Shown here in pieces: positions 37,101 to 47,960 of a DNA stretch of 64,000 bases. The translations under genes were made by a program, and so were the position numbers. This stretch comes from Polytrichum commune. Taxonomy: Eukaryota > Streptophyta > Polytrichopsida > Polytrichales > Polytrichaceae. The stretch lies in the NCBI GenBank assembly GCA_950295325.1, contig OX485803.1, forward strand, positions 38,641,554-38,705,553, in the 5' to 3' direction. Within the stretch, counting starts at the first letter, position 1. Each line of letters begins with the position of its first letter. A model generated the notes under the pieces. That model did not search any database. It was not told the DNA's origin and saw only the letters and a program-made list of their open reading frames with translations.

Positions 37101-37487
37101 ACTTCAGGAAGAGGGAGTCTGCTTCTTGCATTCCCAGTGTTGGGAGATTATGTAAGACACCAAGAGGACCTTTTAGAAGGTGCACAAGACCTCTTTGAAC
37201 TTCACAAGGCTGGGAATCTCCGAGTGCAAATTGGAAACAAAGTATGTACTAATACACCTTACCTTGCCATTCTGCTTTCATGAATTTTTCTTACAGTATT
37301 AGCCTAAACTAATGGAGAAATATGAACTCTGTTATATTGATGATTTTCTTATATGTTTTCTCCTGTGCAGTATCCTTTGAGTAATATCCGGAAAGCCCTG
37401 GAGGCTGTGGCCGCAGGACAAGTTTTGGGGTCATCTATCCTCATTCCACCAATCCCCGACCCAAAAAACACTCCACATGGTTCTTAG
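34136..37487 (+). CDS. Zinc-independent quinone oxidoreductase (MDR superfamily, zeta-crystallin/QOR type)
   Basis: NADPH-dependent reductase of quinones or related enones; the true substrate cannot be read from sequence. Four exons join in phase: 34136-34355, 35307-35864, 37108-37241 and 37371-37487 (342 residues). The N-terminal GroES-like part reads MVKAVRVHTIGGRHHLQLED and AIGLNSPDIDACKG, with FTPGLSAVGVITELG across the first splice. The Rossmann part shows ILVHNAASGVGALISQWADA (nucleotide-binding AAxGVG), VVFDMVGKSTFTGSLDCL and a C-terminal QVLGSSILIPP. The Cys/His zinc ligands of alcohol dehydrogenases are absent, as in QOR. The start is the Met of the conserved MVKA; a spliced upstream extension is possible because the frame stays open back to an acceptor at 34120. 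Confidence 0.9.
34349..34748 (+). repeat. Four-unit minisatellite in oxidoreductase intron 1, copying the splice donor
   Basis: Four tandem units of about 100 bases start at 34349, 34448, 34549 and 34650. Each begins with (A/C)AGAACTGG or AAGAACTAG, the last codons of exon 1. Each continues CTCACCTC(G/A)TTGTT, AACCCAATTC, GACATCAGTTGAT and TTGTTCTGTTGCCAAA. Unit 1 contains the real exon 1 end; unit 2 keeps a GTAAGT donor; units 3 and 4 have lost it (GATCAT, GATTAT). Confidence 0.85.
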
Positions 37488-39418
37488 TTTGCCTGTCAAC
37501 TTTTTTGTACTCACCTCTCGTGTAAAATGTTATACGGCAATCTCTTAACGTCAACAATATTGTTTTGTGTGATTGGTGTCAGGTAGATGAGAGGAAGTTG
37601 CAAATCATGGTTCTAGAACTTGAATAATGTCCTGCAAGATGTCTGACTTCTAGGATTCAGTGCAATGTTCAATTAGATTGTGCATTGAGTTTGCCCAAAT
37701 TTTCCATTCATGTCGATCAAAGAGGCTTGGTCCAAGGTTTGAGATTGAGTTAAGAGGATTTGGATCTGACGATTGGAGATTTTAATTTTGACACTCTTTG
37801 ATAATCCAAAAGCAGTAATATATGAGGACAGTCATCTGTCTAAAGGTTAAGGCTAGCAAGGTGTCTGTGATTGCACTGTTTATGGTATTTAGATTCACTT
37901 TCTATTTGGGATTATGCAATGGCATAACATCTTACTATAGTTTTTTTCTTTTTTTTGGCAAAGAAATTACAAGTTAGTTTGGACATTACCGAACATAAAA
38001 GACATTATGCAGTAATAACTCATGTTCTAAGGAAAAAGTTATAGCACTGCATACCACTAAATAGTAAGTGACACTAAACACCATGAGTGGTGTAGTTCTC
38101 ATTCTTCCACCACAACCTTCTGGAAGTGATTGTTGCAATGTGAACCTGAGCTATTTTTTGGGAGTCCTCTGAGCTGTCCTAAGAAGAGAATTCCATGCAT
38201 GACTCTATTCAAGAGCACGAATGCAGAAAGAGTACCAACAGACAGCAAATCTGAAGATTTTCATGCTCTTTGCAAGTTGTAAGCAAAATTTTGAACCTCA
38301 TTACATTGAAGCTTGGTAAGACATCAAGGCAAGGAAGAACAGGCTCCTGTTCACGTTGATGTACAAAAATTACCAATGTTATTTGATTTTGTTTTATTTA
38401 TTGAACCTTGTTTCAGTCATGAGAAGTCCCTATTTATCAATTGATGTTCGAAGACCTGTGCACCTAGTACCATATGAGTACAACTATTGAAGCAAAGAGC
38501 CAGTACAAGAGTTTAGTAGTACACATAAGATGTACACACGAGAAGCAACACTCAAGGAAGACACATTGCACAAACACACAGGTGTGCAATGTGCAGAACA
38601 ATCAAGTGTATGTGATCTAACTTACTCAAGAAGTTCCCTGGTGAAGAAAGACATGGAACTTACAGTGCATTTATTCCACAATGTCCATGTTGACACGTCG
38701 TTTACTGTATAACCAAATATCATCGTTGTAGATAACTAAGTAGTCAATTTTAGATAGTAATGAACAAAGAGACTTAGCTTTTGTGCAACCCACCCACAAA
38801 CAAGCTTTCTGTGGTGGCTGTGGCTCTTTAAAATGTCTTCCTTAGGCCTACACATTCCAAAATGAGATATGTAAATTGGAATGATTGAATCTTGCTGAAA
38901 GCACAAGCACTTAACCATAAGAAATCAAAGTTCCACACCATGTTGAAATTGTTTATCACTTCCAATTCCTCAAGAGAGATGGTGATCTTTTATGCAAGTG
39001 TTCACATCTCAAATTGACAGTATTATCATTTCAAAGTCACGATTACGCTTGCAACTTCCCATCAATCTACAGTGTTTGTAATGTTAGCCATCTATATAAA
39101 ATGTCTCGTCAATGTGATGAAGTTTGAAACTTTGTACTCCTACTGTTTATATGAAAGGATCAAAAATACTTTTTAATATTTCTTACTGTATGGATGTGAT
39201 CATTCAATGGGCCTCACTAGGTGCTACTCTTTCATGAGTGTTCTGAAGAAACCCTCCAAATCGTGACTTTATAATACTGTACACCTTAGGAAATGGTTTA
39301 CCCCCATGCCTCAAGGGTCAGCTACGTACAAGTAATGAATAAGTTACTTCCAAGCCACTGTGTATGGAACAAATGGTGATCTCTAGCAATCCAAGTTGGC
39401 ATAACTTCTTACATCTCT
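37488..39418. other. Intergenic DNA between convergent genes
   Basis: The 3' UTR of the oxidoreductase is followed by AT-rich DNA. A degenerate end of the palindromic-TIR MITE family lies at about 38060-38100 (AGTGACACTAAACACCATGA then TGTAGTT). No gene is supported. Confidence 0.5.
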
Positions 39419-42400
39419 TTATTTCTTCTTCTTCTTTTTGGCCTCAGCTAATCGTTTCTTCTTGAGTTTCTTGAGAACTTTCCTGTAAATCCTGCGAACC
39501 AGATATCCCTTCCATATTCTTTGGATCTTCATCACTGACTTCAAGCTCAACTCCATTTTCCCTTGGTTTGCATAGAAATACTCTAGGTCCTTTCTAGCCT
39601 TCTCTTCTGCTGCAGCTATGTCAGCCATCTCTTTCAAGTATCTGCAAAACTCAAAGAGTGGGCATGAGGTGATGATCAACGATTTGAAAAGACAGGAAAA
39701 GAAACATGGGTGTCTTTACACCGATGTGAATTTGAGCTAGAGTGTACATGGGAGACTTGGGTAGTAGAGTGGCACTATAGGGTTAGTTCTTATTTAATCG
39801 GGGAAGGCGGGCTCAAGTAGACATGTAGGATCATAACAATTATTGCTTCTATAATACACATTTGATGTTCATGTCTCAATTGTGACTTATGCGTTTAGTT
39901 AGGTTTCGTATGGCGGCAATCTACTGGTAGTATTTAGTGAAAGAATATGTCAGGATCAAGTTCCTTCTATCTTCTAGCTAAGATTGGTGGTTTTTATTCT
40001 ATATAATACATAAATTATTCTATGTTGTTATTTGATAGGTGGGCCAAAATCTCTCAAGAGAAAATTAAGAAATTGATGGACACACTGTGGATAAATCCAA
40101 GCAGCAAGTGAGGCTTGTGGTTGCCACCAAAGCTCAATTCCCCCTACCATATTAGTGCATACCCAACTATGGTGGGAATTTCTAGGTAAACTATGCACCC
40201 TAGTTGATCATGTGGGGACGTAAAAGTCACCTTTTTAGGGGAAGATAGGGAAGGCAAGATGTGCTAAAGAAAATGATGGTGTTCACCCCTAACAAAAGTC
40301 ACTACTTGATTAGCCATGTTGTCCAATGAACAAACATTGTTAATACATGTTGGTCCTCAAAGATTTGAATTCTTCTTCTTCTTCTAATTTCAAGTATAGA
40401 TTAAGACATTGCATAACACCAAAAAGATGGTATTCTCATTGAGGTTATTCAAAGTGAAGGCTATGAGACCATACGCGGGTTCAATATTTGCAATCTCCAA
40501 TTGTTTGAGCTTAATTTGAAGCTCCATCCTTTCAATGGACCAATCCAAGCATTGGACATCGTTGTCATGGTTTGTTGTTAAATCCAAAACCTCCTCCCTT
40601 AATGCCATGTTTTGTTTTGCCATGTATTCCATCACTGCAGTATGCACTTTTTTCTCCCTCTACAAACACATTTCCATTCAGTATTTGTTAGCGCATACAT
40701 GGTAGACACAAGGATACGGTCCTCAAACAAACAATGACATTCAATGATTTCTAAAATATAGATACTTATTCAAGTTTACAATGCACCTACTTGGCATGAC
40801 ATCAGTCAAAGTCTATGAGCCCGAGGGGTGGATTCTTCATATAATGTAAAAACTAACGTGAGTGTAAGAAGGGGTCTTATTTGAGGCATTGATGTACATA
40901 GTATACATAAAGGAGAGGTATTTATTTTCTCTAGTGTGTACATTTAGAAAGACTATTATGAATTTTGAAGTAAAGGTAAATGTACAAAATGGGGCCCTAA
41001 GGTTTAGAGAACAATTTCACAATGAATGTGTTAGTTTCATCCAATTCACATTTTCATTCATTATTGTCATATGGTAATAGTCCTTAATGACTACCTTGTT
41101 CATTCTTGTTGGGATTTACATTTGAATTCTAAGTTCTACAAATTGGAGGCTCTTGGAGTGCTCATGAGCTCCCTTGAGTTTTGCTCTTTGGATGGTGACT
41201 AATATATTGTGCTCCTGAGGCACCACGGGCCTTGGCTTGGTGGTTAGGGCTCATGGCCCCCAATGAGGAGGTTGTGGGTTCTATTCCCCATGCCGGCGTG
41301 GTGCTCACCACCTTAGTCCACCCAACTATGGTGGGAGGTCCTTGGACCTTGTTGTATGGGTACCTCAAAGCCCTTTGGGGGGATACCATGTCTGGTATCT
41401 TCAAGGCACTAGTGGCTAGCTAGGAACTAGTATAGTGTGCCACTATAGTGCCCATCCTCGAAAGGGGAGAGTAGTATTGCCCCAATGTCCCCTTGTCCAG
41501 TGGGCATCAGGTCATTGGCATTACGAATGGACACTTTATTCACGCCGGCCCCTTAAAAGGGACTGGAGTTTCTATCTATCTATCTATCTTGTGCTCCTGT
41601 CTTTGTTTGTTTGATGCAATCATTGAGTTACATGTCATGAATGTAAGAACTTTCAATGACTTTCTCATTGGAAAGTGAAAGTGGATTTTATAAGTAATAA
41701 AGACCTATTTAATTCATGATTTTTATCTTGTATTTGTAGTAGATGCATTTATTACACTAAATTCAAAAGTTGAACACAAATACACGAGGCCATTTCCTAG
41801 CATGTTGTTAATATGTATACACTTATTTTTTCTTTATAAACTTCTTGTATGTAAAGGGGTTTAATTTCCTAATGACCCACGCATGTCATTTAGGTTTCCA
41901 ATGAAGTGTCCCCTCCCCGCCCCCCCCCCCCCAAACGCTTGCATGTTTATGAGCACCGCTTCAACAATGCAAAGGATAGTCACCTTGACTCCAACAATAG
42001 CAAGTTAAACCTCGTATTTGCATTTGTTTGTGCCAACATATGCTAACAAGTTTATGAGTAGATGGGCTTAAGCAAAGCAAACCAACATCGATGTCCATTT
42101 GAAGCTAATCCACCTCCAAAAATAGATAAATTGTGTGATTGTGTAAGAACCCATTGGCATGCATACCGCCCATATTGCACCAATTTCAAAGCAAGTAAGG
42201 TACGTATATCCAAAACAATATCATGTATCATAATAACTATGGTTTTGGGAGCTTTGAATGTATGATGGATGATACATATTGTTAGTTATAGGATTTGTGT
42301 TGGTCTTGGATTTGCCTATCTTGGGTCGCATAAGTTATGATCATTTTCTCACATCATGGTATGATTGAATTGAGCATTGGCGGCTCGCTAGAACACTTTT

Positions 42401-45400
42401 GTTTGTTGGGTCATAAGAACTTGCAAATCGAGACTAGTACACTCCCTATTTTCAAAATTCAACTTGTCTACAAATTGGTAGTCATTTACTAGCTACAAAA
42501 TAGTTCACCATAGTTTCACTTCCCCTGTGGATGACATAACATTATTTAGATCCATAAAAATGTTATGTGGACCTGACAATATTCCATGGAATATTCCTCA
42601 CATGCAGACTAAGTCACTTTCAGTGTGAGTAATTGTGTGGCCAAAACCAACACAAGAACATGATCTTACCTCGGAATCCGCCTTCAGCCGGATGTTCTCC
42701 GCTCGAGCAGCTGCAAGTCGCATTTCGCGGTCGCGACGTGCACAATCACCAGTTGCAAGAGCATTGTCCGCCCTACGCTCTCACACCCCCCCCCCCCTTC
42801 ACCCCTTAGTTATTATTCAACAAGGTGCTACCAATGAGTTTATTGATGATTGTTATTTTGTGTAAAAAAACTGCATCAAAGGAGTAGAAATGAGAATCAA
42901 AAGCAAGTAGATGCTAAGTAAATATAGACATATGCATGATATATGTATAACTAGGTCTTCTATCACATAATGTTTTTTATTGTGCTTCAATTCAAATATA
43001 CTTTGGTTCAATACCATCATAGATGATTACATTCCATGTGCATATTCCATCACCTCTGGATATTCCTTGCCGATGATTGATTTAACCATAACTATATTCA
43101 TCAGTATATATATATATATATATAACATGCATGAGCAAACTCACTTGTACTTGTATGCAATCCTTTGTTGCTTTCGCATCTCTTTGAGTTCCTAATGACA
43201 CAAACATGTTGAAGTGTTCTTTGAAATATACATTAATGTCTATTTTCAAGCCAATCGTTAAGAAAGGTTTTTTTATGTTGAATAGATTGCAACATATGTT
43301 GATTGAAATTGAATCATCAAACAAGTAAATGTGTGTGTAGGTGTGTCAACACCTGCTTATGTGTGGTGAGGTTTGTAGCCCATGTTTGGATGGCGTTAAT
43401 ATGAGCATCATCCTCAATCTTAATTTGGATATTTAAATGTTCAGTATTTAATTTAAGAGCTTTGGTGCGCTCAATGGCTGCAGGTAATTCCTTCTCCATG
43501 GCTTCATCCTCTTCCACCACCTACTTGCATCTTAACCCCAACCGCATAAATCATTACAAGTATCACCAAATATCCAAATGTATTTATTAAGAAAGGAATT
43601 CAATCATCAAGCAATGTCATTTAGAATATATGAATGACAATGTTTGCATAGGTTTTTTTGGCTTTTATCAAATGTGCACCCTTGTGAGTATTTTGCTTTG
43701 AAAAGGTAATTAGAGAATGTTTGTGGCATGTAATTTGTTTTACCAGCTATAAACTATAGTTTTTTATGAAATTTGAATGGCTCATGAGTGGTTGCAATTA
43801 TAATAGAGAGTTTAATGATTATCTTCCTGACAAACATTTAAAAAAAATAACAATGAAGTACAAGTTTTCTAACTTTGAATGTGATGTGTAGAAGGTGAGG
43901 TTTGACATACCTTTATCAATGTTTCAAAGGTCCCTTTCTCTTCCATCTGGTCCCTCCATCTTCACCTACAACAAGGTTAGTTGACAAACTCATGCTTCAT
44001 AATTCACAAAAATATACTAAATCTTGAATGAAACATCCTTGCAAGTACTAGGAATTGTTATTGCTTCCCTAGTTGCCATCTTATAACAATGTTGCGATTG
44101 CAAAATTCTCATAATCATAACACTAAACTAATGAGAACCCTATGCAATGTCAATCATATGGAGTGCAAAGATGGTAGTAGATTGTGGGCAAGAATGAGTC
44201 GTCAATGTTTGTAATTGTTTCCTCATGATGCAAGCATTTCATTTAACTAAGATATATGAATATCTTTATAAACCCAAAGGAAGACCTCATGTAGAGTTTT
44301 GGTGAGGACTTCTTCAAGCCATTTTGCCTCAATCTCAAACTTTGATACTTTGATGGGATGGTAGAGGTTGAAGTGGACAAGATTTGCAGCTGCTATGATT
44401 GATTTCTTGGCATGTAACATCTCTTGCTCTTCTGGAATATTCTCAAGGTTTATGCTACTATCAGCCACCTGAATTATTTCAACCTCACCAAGTGAGCCAT
44501 ACCTATATCATTGGTTTTATTTGTAGTGCCATAGGATGCTCCAAGATTTGGGCTTTTCATTATTTAATAAATAGAAAAAAAACTATCTTCTCCAACATAT
44601 GGGTGTCATGATTTGCAAGTGATTCAAACTTCCCACCTCCCAAGTGAGGACATGCCACTAGGCAACACACATGTAAAGTGTTTGCTAGTGCATAGTGAAC
44701 AATTAAATATAAATGCATCAGAATCTCTTGAAATTTAAAGAAAATATCGAACATTCTATTTTTTTAGTATTTTTCCAATCACAAATAGCCGAACCTTGTA
44801 ACACCTTACAATGTGTGATGGTACATACGAAAGACCACAAACTTTACATACCTTACAAGCCTCTGGAAGCGCAATGAGCAATGAAAGGCGTTCAAGAAGG
44901 CCACTCAAGAAACCGATGATTTGGAGCTTATAGAAGGCAACAAGAGACGTGCCATCCGCAAGCTCCCGTAACGACTTGGGACGTTCTCTAACATTCTCAA
45001 GCACAGTCGTAGCACTTGATTCACTGTCATCGGACTCCAATGGGACGGAAGCATTTTGTTCATTGTTGTGTAATTTGATGGCAGTTGCAAGCGCGGGCGT
45101 TGAAGCCCGTGAGCTCCTCGGTGCTTGGGAAATGGAGACACGTGCAAGTTTGAGCTGCACCATAACAAAAAAAAAATTCAACGTAGCTATGCTCATGCTT
45201 GGATGAATGTTGACATGTAACCTAGAACATGTCACCTTGACCAAAGACATTACCACTTTTTACTACAATTTAACCCCGTGTGTCATTTGTACATGAGGCA
45301 TGGGGAATGGCAACAAAATCCAACTTTCTCTCTTTCACATTAGCGAAAGTAAATGTCATCAAACAAATTTGAAGAGCAACTTTGTTGGTGTAAGGATCAA

Positions 45401-46057
45401 TCGACAACGAACTATGACTACAAATGTTTATGGATTAAATGAGATTCAAATGTGGTTGTGATAAAGGGGGAAGTGTCCTATCATTTAAGACAACATTGGG
45501 TTGGCATTGTCCGCCTTTGAGAATCAAAGAGGTGTTGTTGAGCCACAATAAGTGTATGGGATCCAATGTTTCATGTGACCTTATCTACTAGCCTATATTG
45601 TGATGCCAAATTGGAGCCAAACTACACAACATATTTAGAGACATGTGAACATGCCATGAAATTAACAACATTGGGTTCCAACAATCACATATGTAGAACA
45701 ACATTCAAATTTTCCACAAAGCATCCACATCTTTTGGATTTCATGCTTGGCACCAAGTAATTACATAAGTATGTAGAAATCATACATGTATTTATAAAAA
45801 GATGTTATAGAAATAGATAAATAGATAAATAGAAATCATTAAAAGATGTTCCAAAAGAAAGAAAAGAAAAGAAAAACATTCTTTTGCACAACACATATGA
45901 CTTGTTTAAAACACCAAATGATTTTGGTGCATGTAATAGTCACCATAGAGAGTCGAATTTCAGGTGACACCATCGATGAGGTGGTCGCTTTGCGATTGTT
46001 CTCCTTGATATTGTCATCTTCGGTCGAGTCAATATTCGAACCCGTAGGTGTAGCCAT
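39419..46057 (-). CDS. DRC10: Dynein regulatory complex protein 10-like (IQCD), flagellar axoneme
   Basis: Likely subunit of the nexin-dynein regulatory complex that links outer doublets and tunes flagellar beating. Nine minus-strand exons fit in phase: 46057-45944, 45154-44852, 44468-about 44274, 43946-43911, 43520-43353, 43191-43145, 42772-42670, 40659-40475 and 39641-39419, for about 457 residues, close to the animal protein. Exon 2 carries ENVRERPKSLRELADG and a hydrophobic segment. The middle is coiled coil (EEDEAMEKELPAAIERTKAL; ARRDREMRLAAARAENIRLK; MALREEVLDL). The C terminus has one IQ motif, VMKIQRIWKGYLVRRIY, then a lysine-rich tail, the DRC10 layout. The exon 3/4 junction is uncertain. 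Introns hold a SINE and a hairpin fragment. DRC9 is the main alternative. Confidence 0.8.
41218..41588 (+). mobile_element. Complete tRNA-derived SINE in a DRC10 intron
   Basis: An 11-bp target duplication, TTGTGCTCCTG, flanks it at 41207-41217 and 41589-41599. The 5' part has RNA polymerase III boxes: A box TGGCTTGGTGG at 41233-41243 and B box GGTTCTATTCC at 41277-41287, spaced as in a tRNA. The 3' ~145 bases match the LINE tail at 24430-24584 and end (TCTA)n. It lies antisense to DRC10. Confidence 0.9.
42535..42605 (+). repeat. Single arm of the 8107-8253 hairpin family
   Basis: CATAACATTATTTAGATCCA followed by AATGTTATGTGGACCTGACA and ATATTCC matches the left arm of the hairpin at 8107-8253. 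The second arm is missing, so this is a half copy within a DRC10 intron. Confidence 0.6.
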
Positions 46058-46999
46058 TAGTGTCCAATTCTCTCAAAACCCTAAACCATCAACCAAATGC
46101 ATAGCTAAATAATGGAGACCACGTAACCAAATCCCAAGTATCCTTGATAATCATGGAGATGGAGTAGTCTTATAGGCATATTGTGCCCCCTAACTACAAT
46201 ATCATTTTATTATTTATTTTTGTTGCTATAATGCATCATCTCTTACTGCAACCTTATGCCGGATTTACACATGATTTCATTGAGCTTATTTTTATGGCCA
46301 AGAATTAAACGTTTTATATATACCCCAACCCCCAATTGGTGTCATCTCTTTATTTCAATCATCTCTTACTCTACATTCAAATCTTCGAGTTGCCTTCAAA
46401 TTCCATGACCTAATGCTTTGACTTTACTTGAAATGTGAATGCTATGACAATTTAGACCAACCAAAACCAAGAGCAAGAGCAAAGAGCAAGAGAATATGAA
46501 ATATCATACGAAGGGACATCATTGTTGCTAGTTTATGGCAAAGTGACACCGATTGTTCACGGTAAAAGGAAGGCCAAAGGCCAACACACAACCCAAACCT
46601 CAACCGTGATCCGCTTAACATCTTGGACTTGAGGATGAAAGCTTGGATGTGGGCATAGCTATAGTGAATTTGGATGTAGTAGCACAACAAAGTTATAGAA
46701 ATTGAGGATATTTACCTTATGCTCATGTTGTCATACAAATATGTTAATTTGTGTGCAAATTACCACAATGACACATATCCAAACAAATCGAGTTTAAATC
46801 ATTTAATTTTATTAATTTGTAATTAAGTTATGGATCTCTTAGTTCATTCAATGTTATAGGTGAATATGCTTACCTCTTTTTGTAAACAACACGGGGAGTT
46901 CCTCAATGCTTTCAAAACATGGTTGAATAATCCATTAGTAAGTTTATGATGTACATGAATAGTATAGGTAGACAAGATACTTGCGGCTATGATCAAGGT

Positions 47000-47051
<52 letters not shown>

Positions 47052-47485
47052 AATTTAATTGGAGTTGCTTAAACCCACAGCCTTTGCCATGATTCCATGG
47101 GAACTTCAAGGTCAAGTCGTCTAAAGGTGAAACAATACTTATGTGGATTACCATCCTCACACTTGACGTTTTGGTGCACCTTATCACTATGACACACCCT
47201 ATCACAACAGGGGTTTATTGTCATGCCCTCAATGGGAGTAAATTGACATATTGCTTGTGAGAGTGGACCTTGGGGTGACACCCAAATCCCGCAAGGTGAT
47301 GGCCACCCATATGGAGGGGTGGCTAAGCTAAAGAGGTGTTAAGGGACCACACTAAACCTCGAGAAGTCTAAGTGTAAAGATTGTCCTTTAAGGAGCTCAA
47401 TAGTGGTTATTGGCTCCACTTTGGGGTGGATGCTCCAATTTTTTGACGGTGGGGTGGGGGCCATGGACAAAAGATCTTAAGCTTA
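46058..47485. other. DRC10 upstream region and intergenic DNA
   Basis: No further gene. A (CT)n microsatellite of about 48 bases lies at 47002-47049. The DRC10 promoter should lie in the first few hundred bases, but no distinct element is recognised. Confidence 0.5.
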
Positions 47486-47960
47486 GGGCCACGTTACACT
47501 AGAGCTTGAGGCCCCTTGGCCCATGATATAAAAATTATGTGATTGGTTGAGAAGCCGGGGGCGGTTCAAGTTCACTTTATAAGAGACCTTGAAGGCATGA
47601 GGGACCAAAGCAATTCGAATGGATAAGAAATCTATATGGTGTCTCACATGGGAACAAGTGGATAATGTTTTATGGTGTATTGGATATTGTGCCAGGCCTA
47701 TAAAAAAGAGGTGGGTCTAACGCAAAACTAGGGACCGGGGCAATCAATTAAATTCTCATTGGCTCCTATATATATTACATTGCCATAGTAGGAATCCAAA
47801 GTGGAACATGTGTTGCAATCCCTCAACATGGTCCACTAAGCTCGAGGGCCCATCATTTGCAAAACTAATATTATATTTCTCAAGGAACGGCCTTTGGATG
47901 ATCTTCAAGGTTCCACAGATTTTCATGGTCACGGCTCTCGGTCCATGTGTAAAGCGGGCC
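47486..47960. mobile_element. GGGCC-TIR DNA transposon, diverged copy
   Basis: It starts GGGCCACGTTACACTAGAGC and ends CCATGTGTAAAGCGGGCC, imperfect inverted repeats. TTA flanks both sides (47483-47485 and 47961-47963). It shares an internal TTTCATGGTCACGGCTCT stretch near the right end with 9400-11335 and 14855-15356. No transposase. Confidence 0.7.

Noticed and set aside
46993-47281. Arg-Glu repeat frame on the minus strand
   Set aside because: Pure translation of the (CT)n microsatellite.
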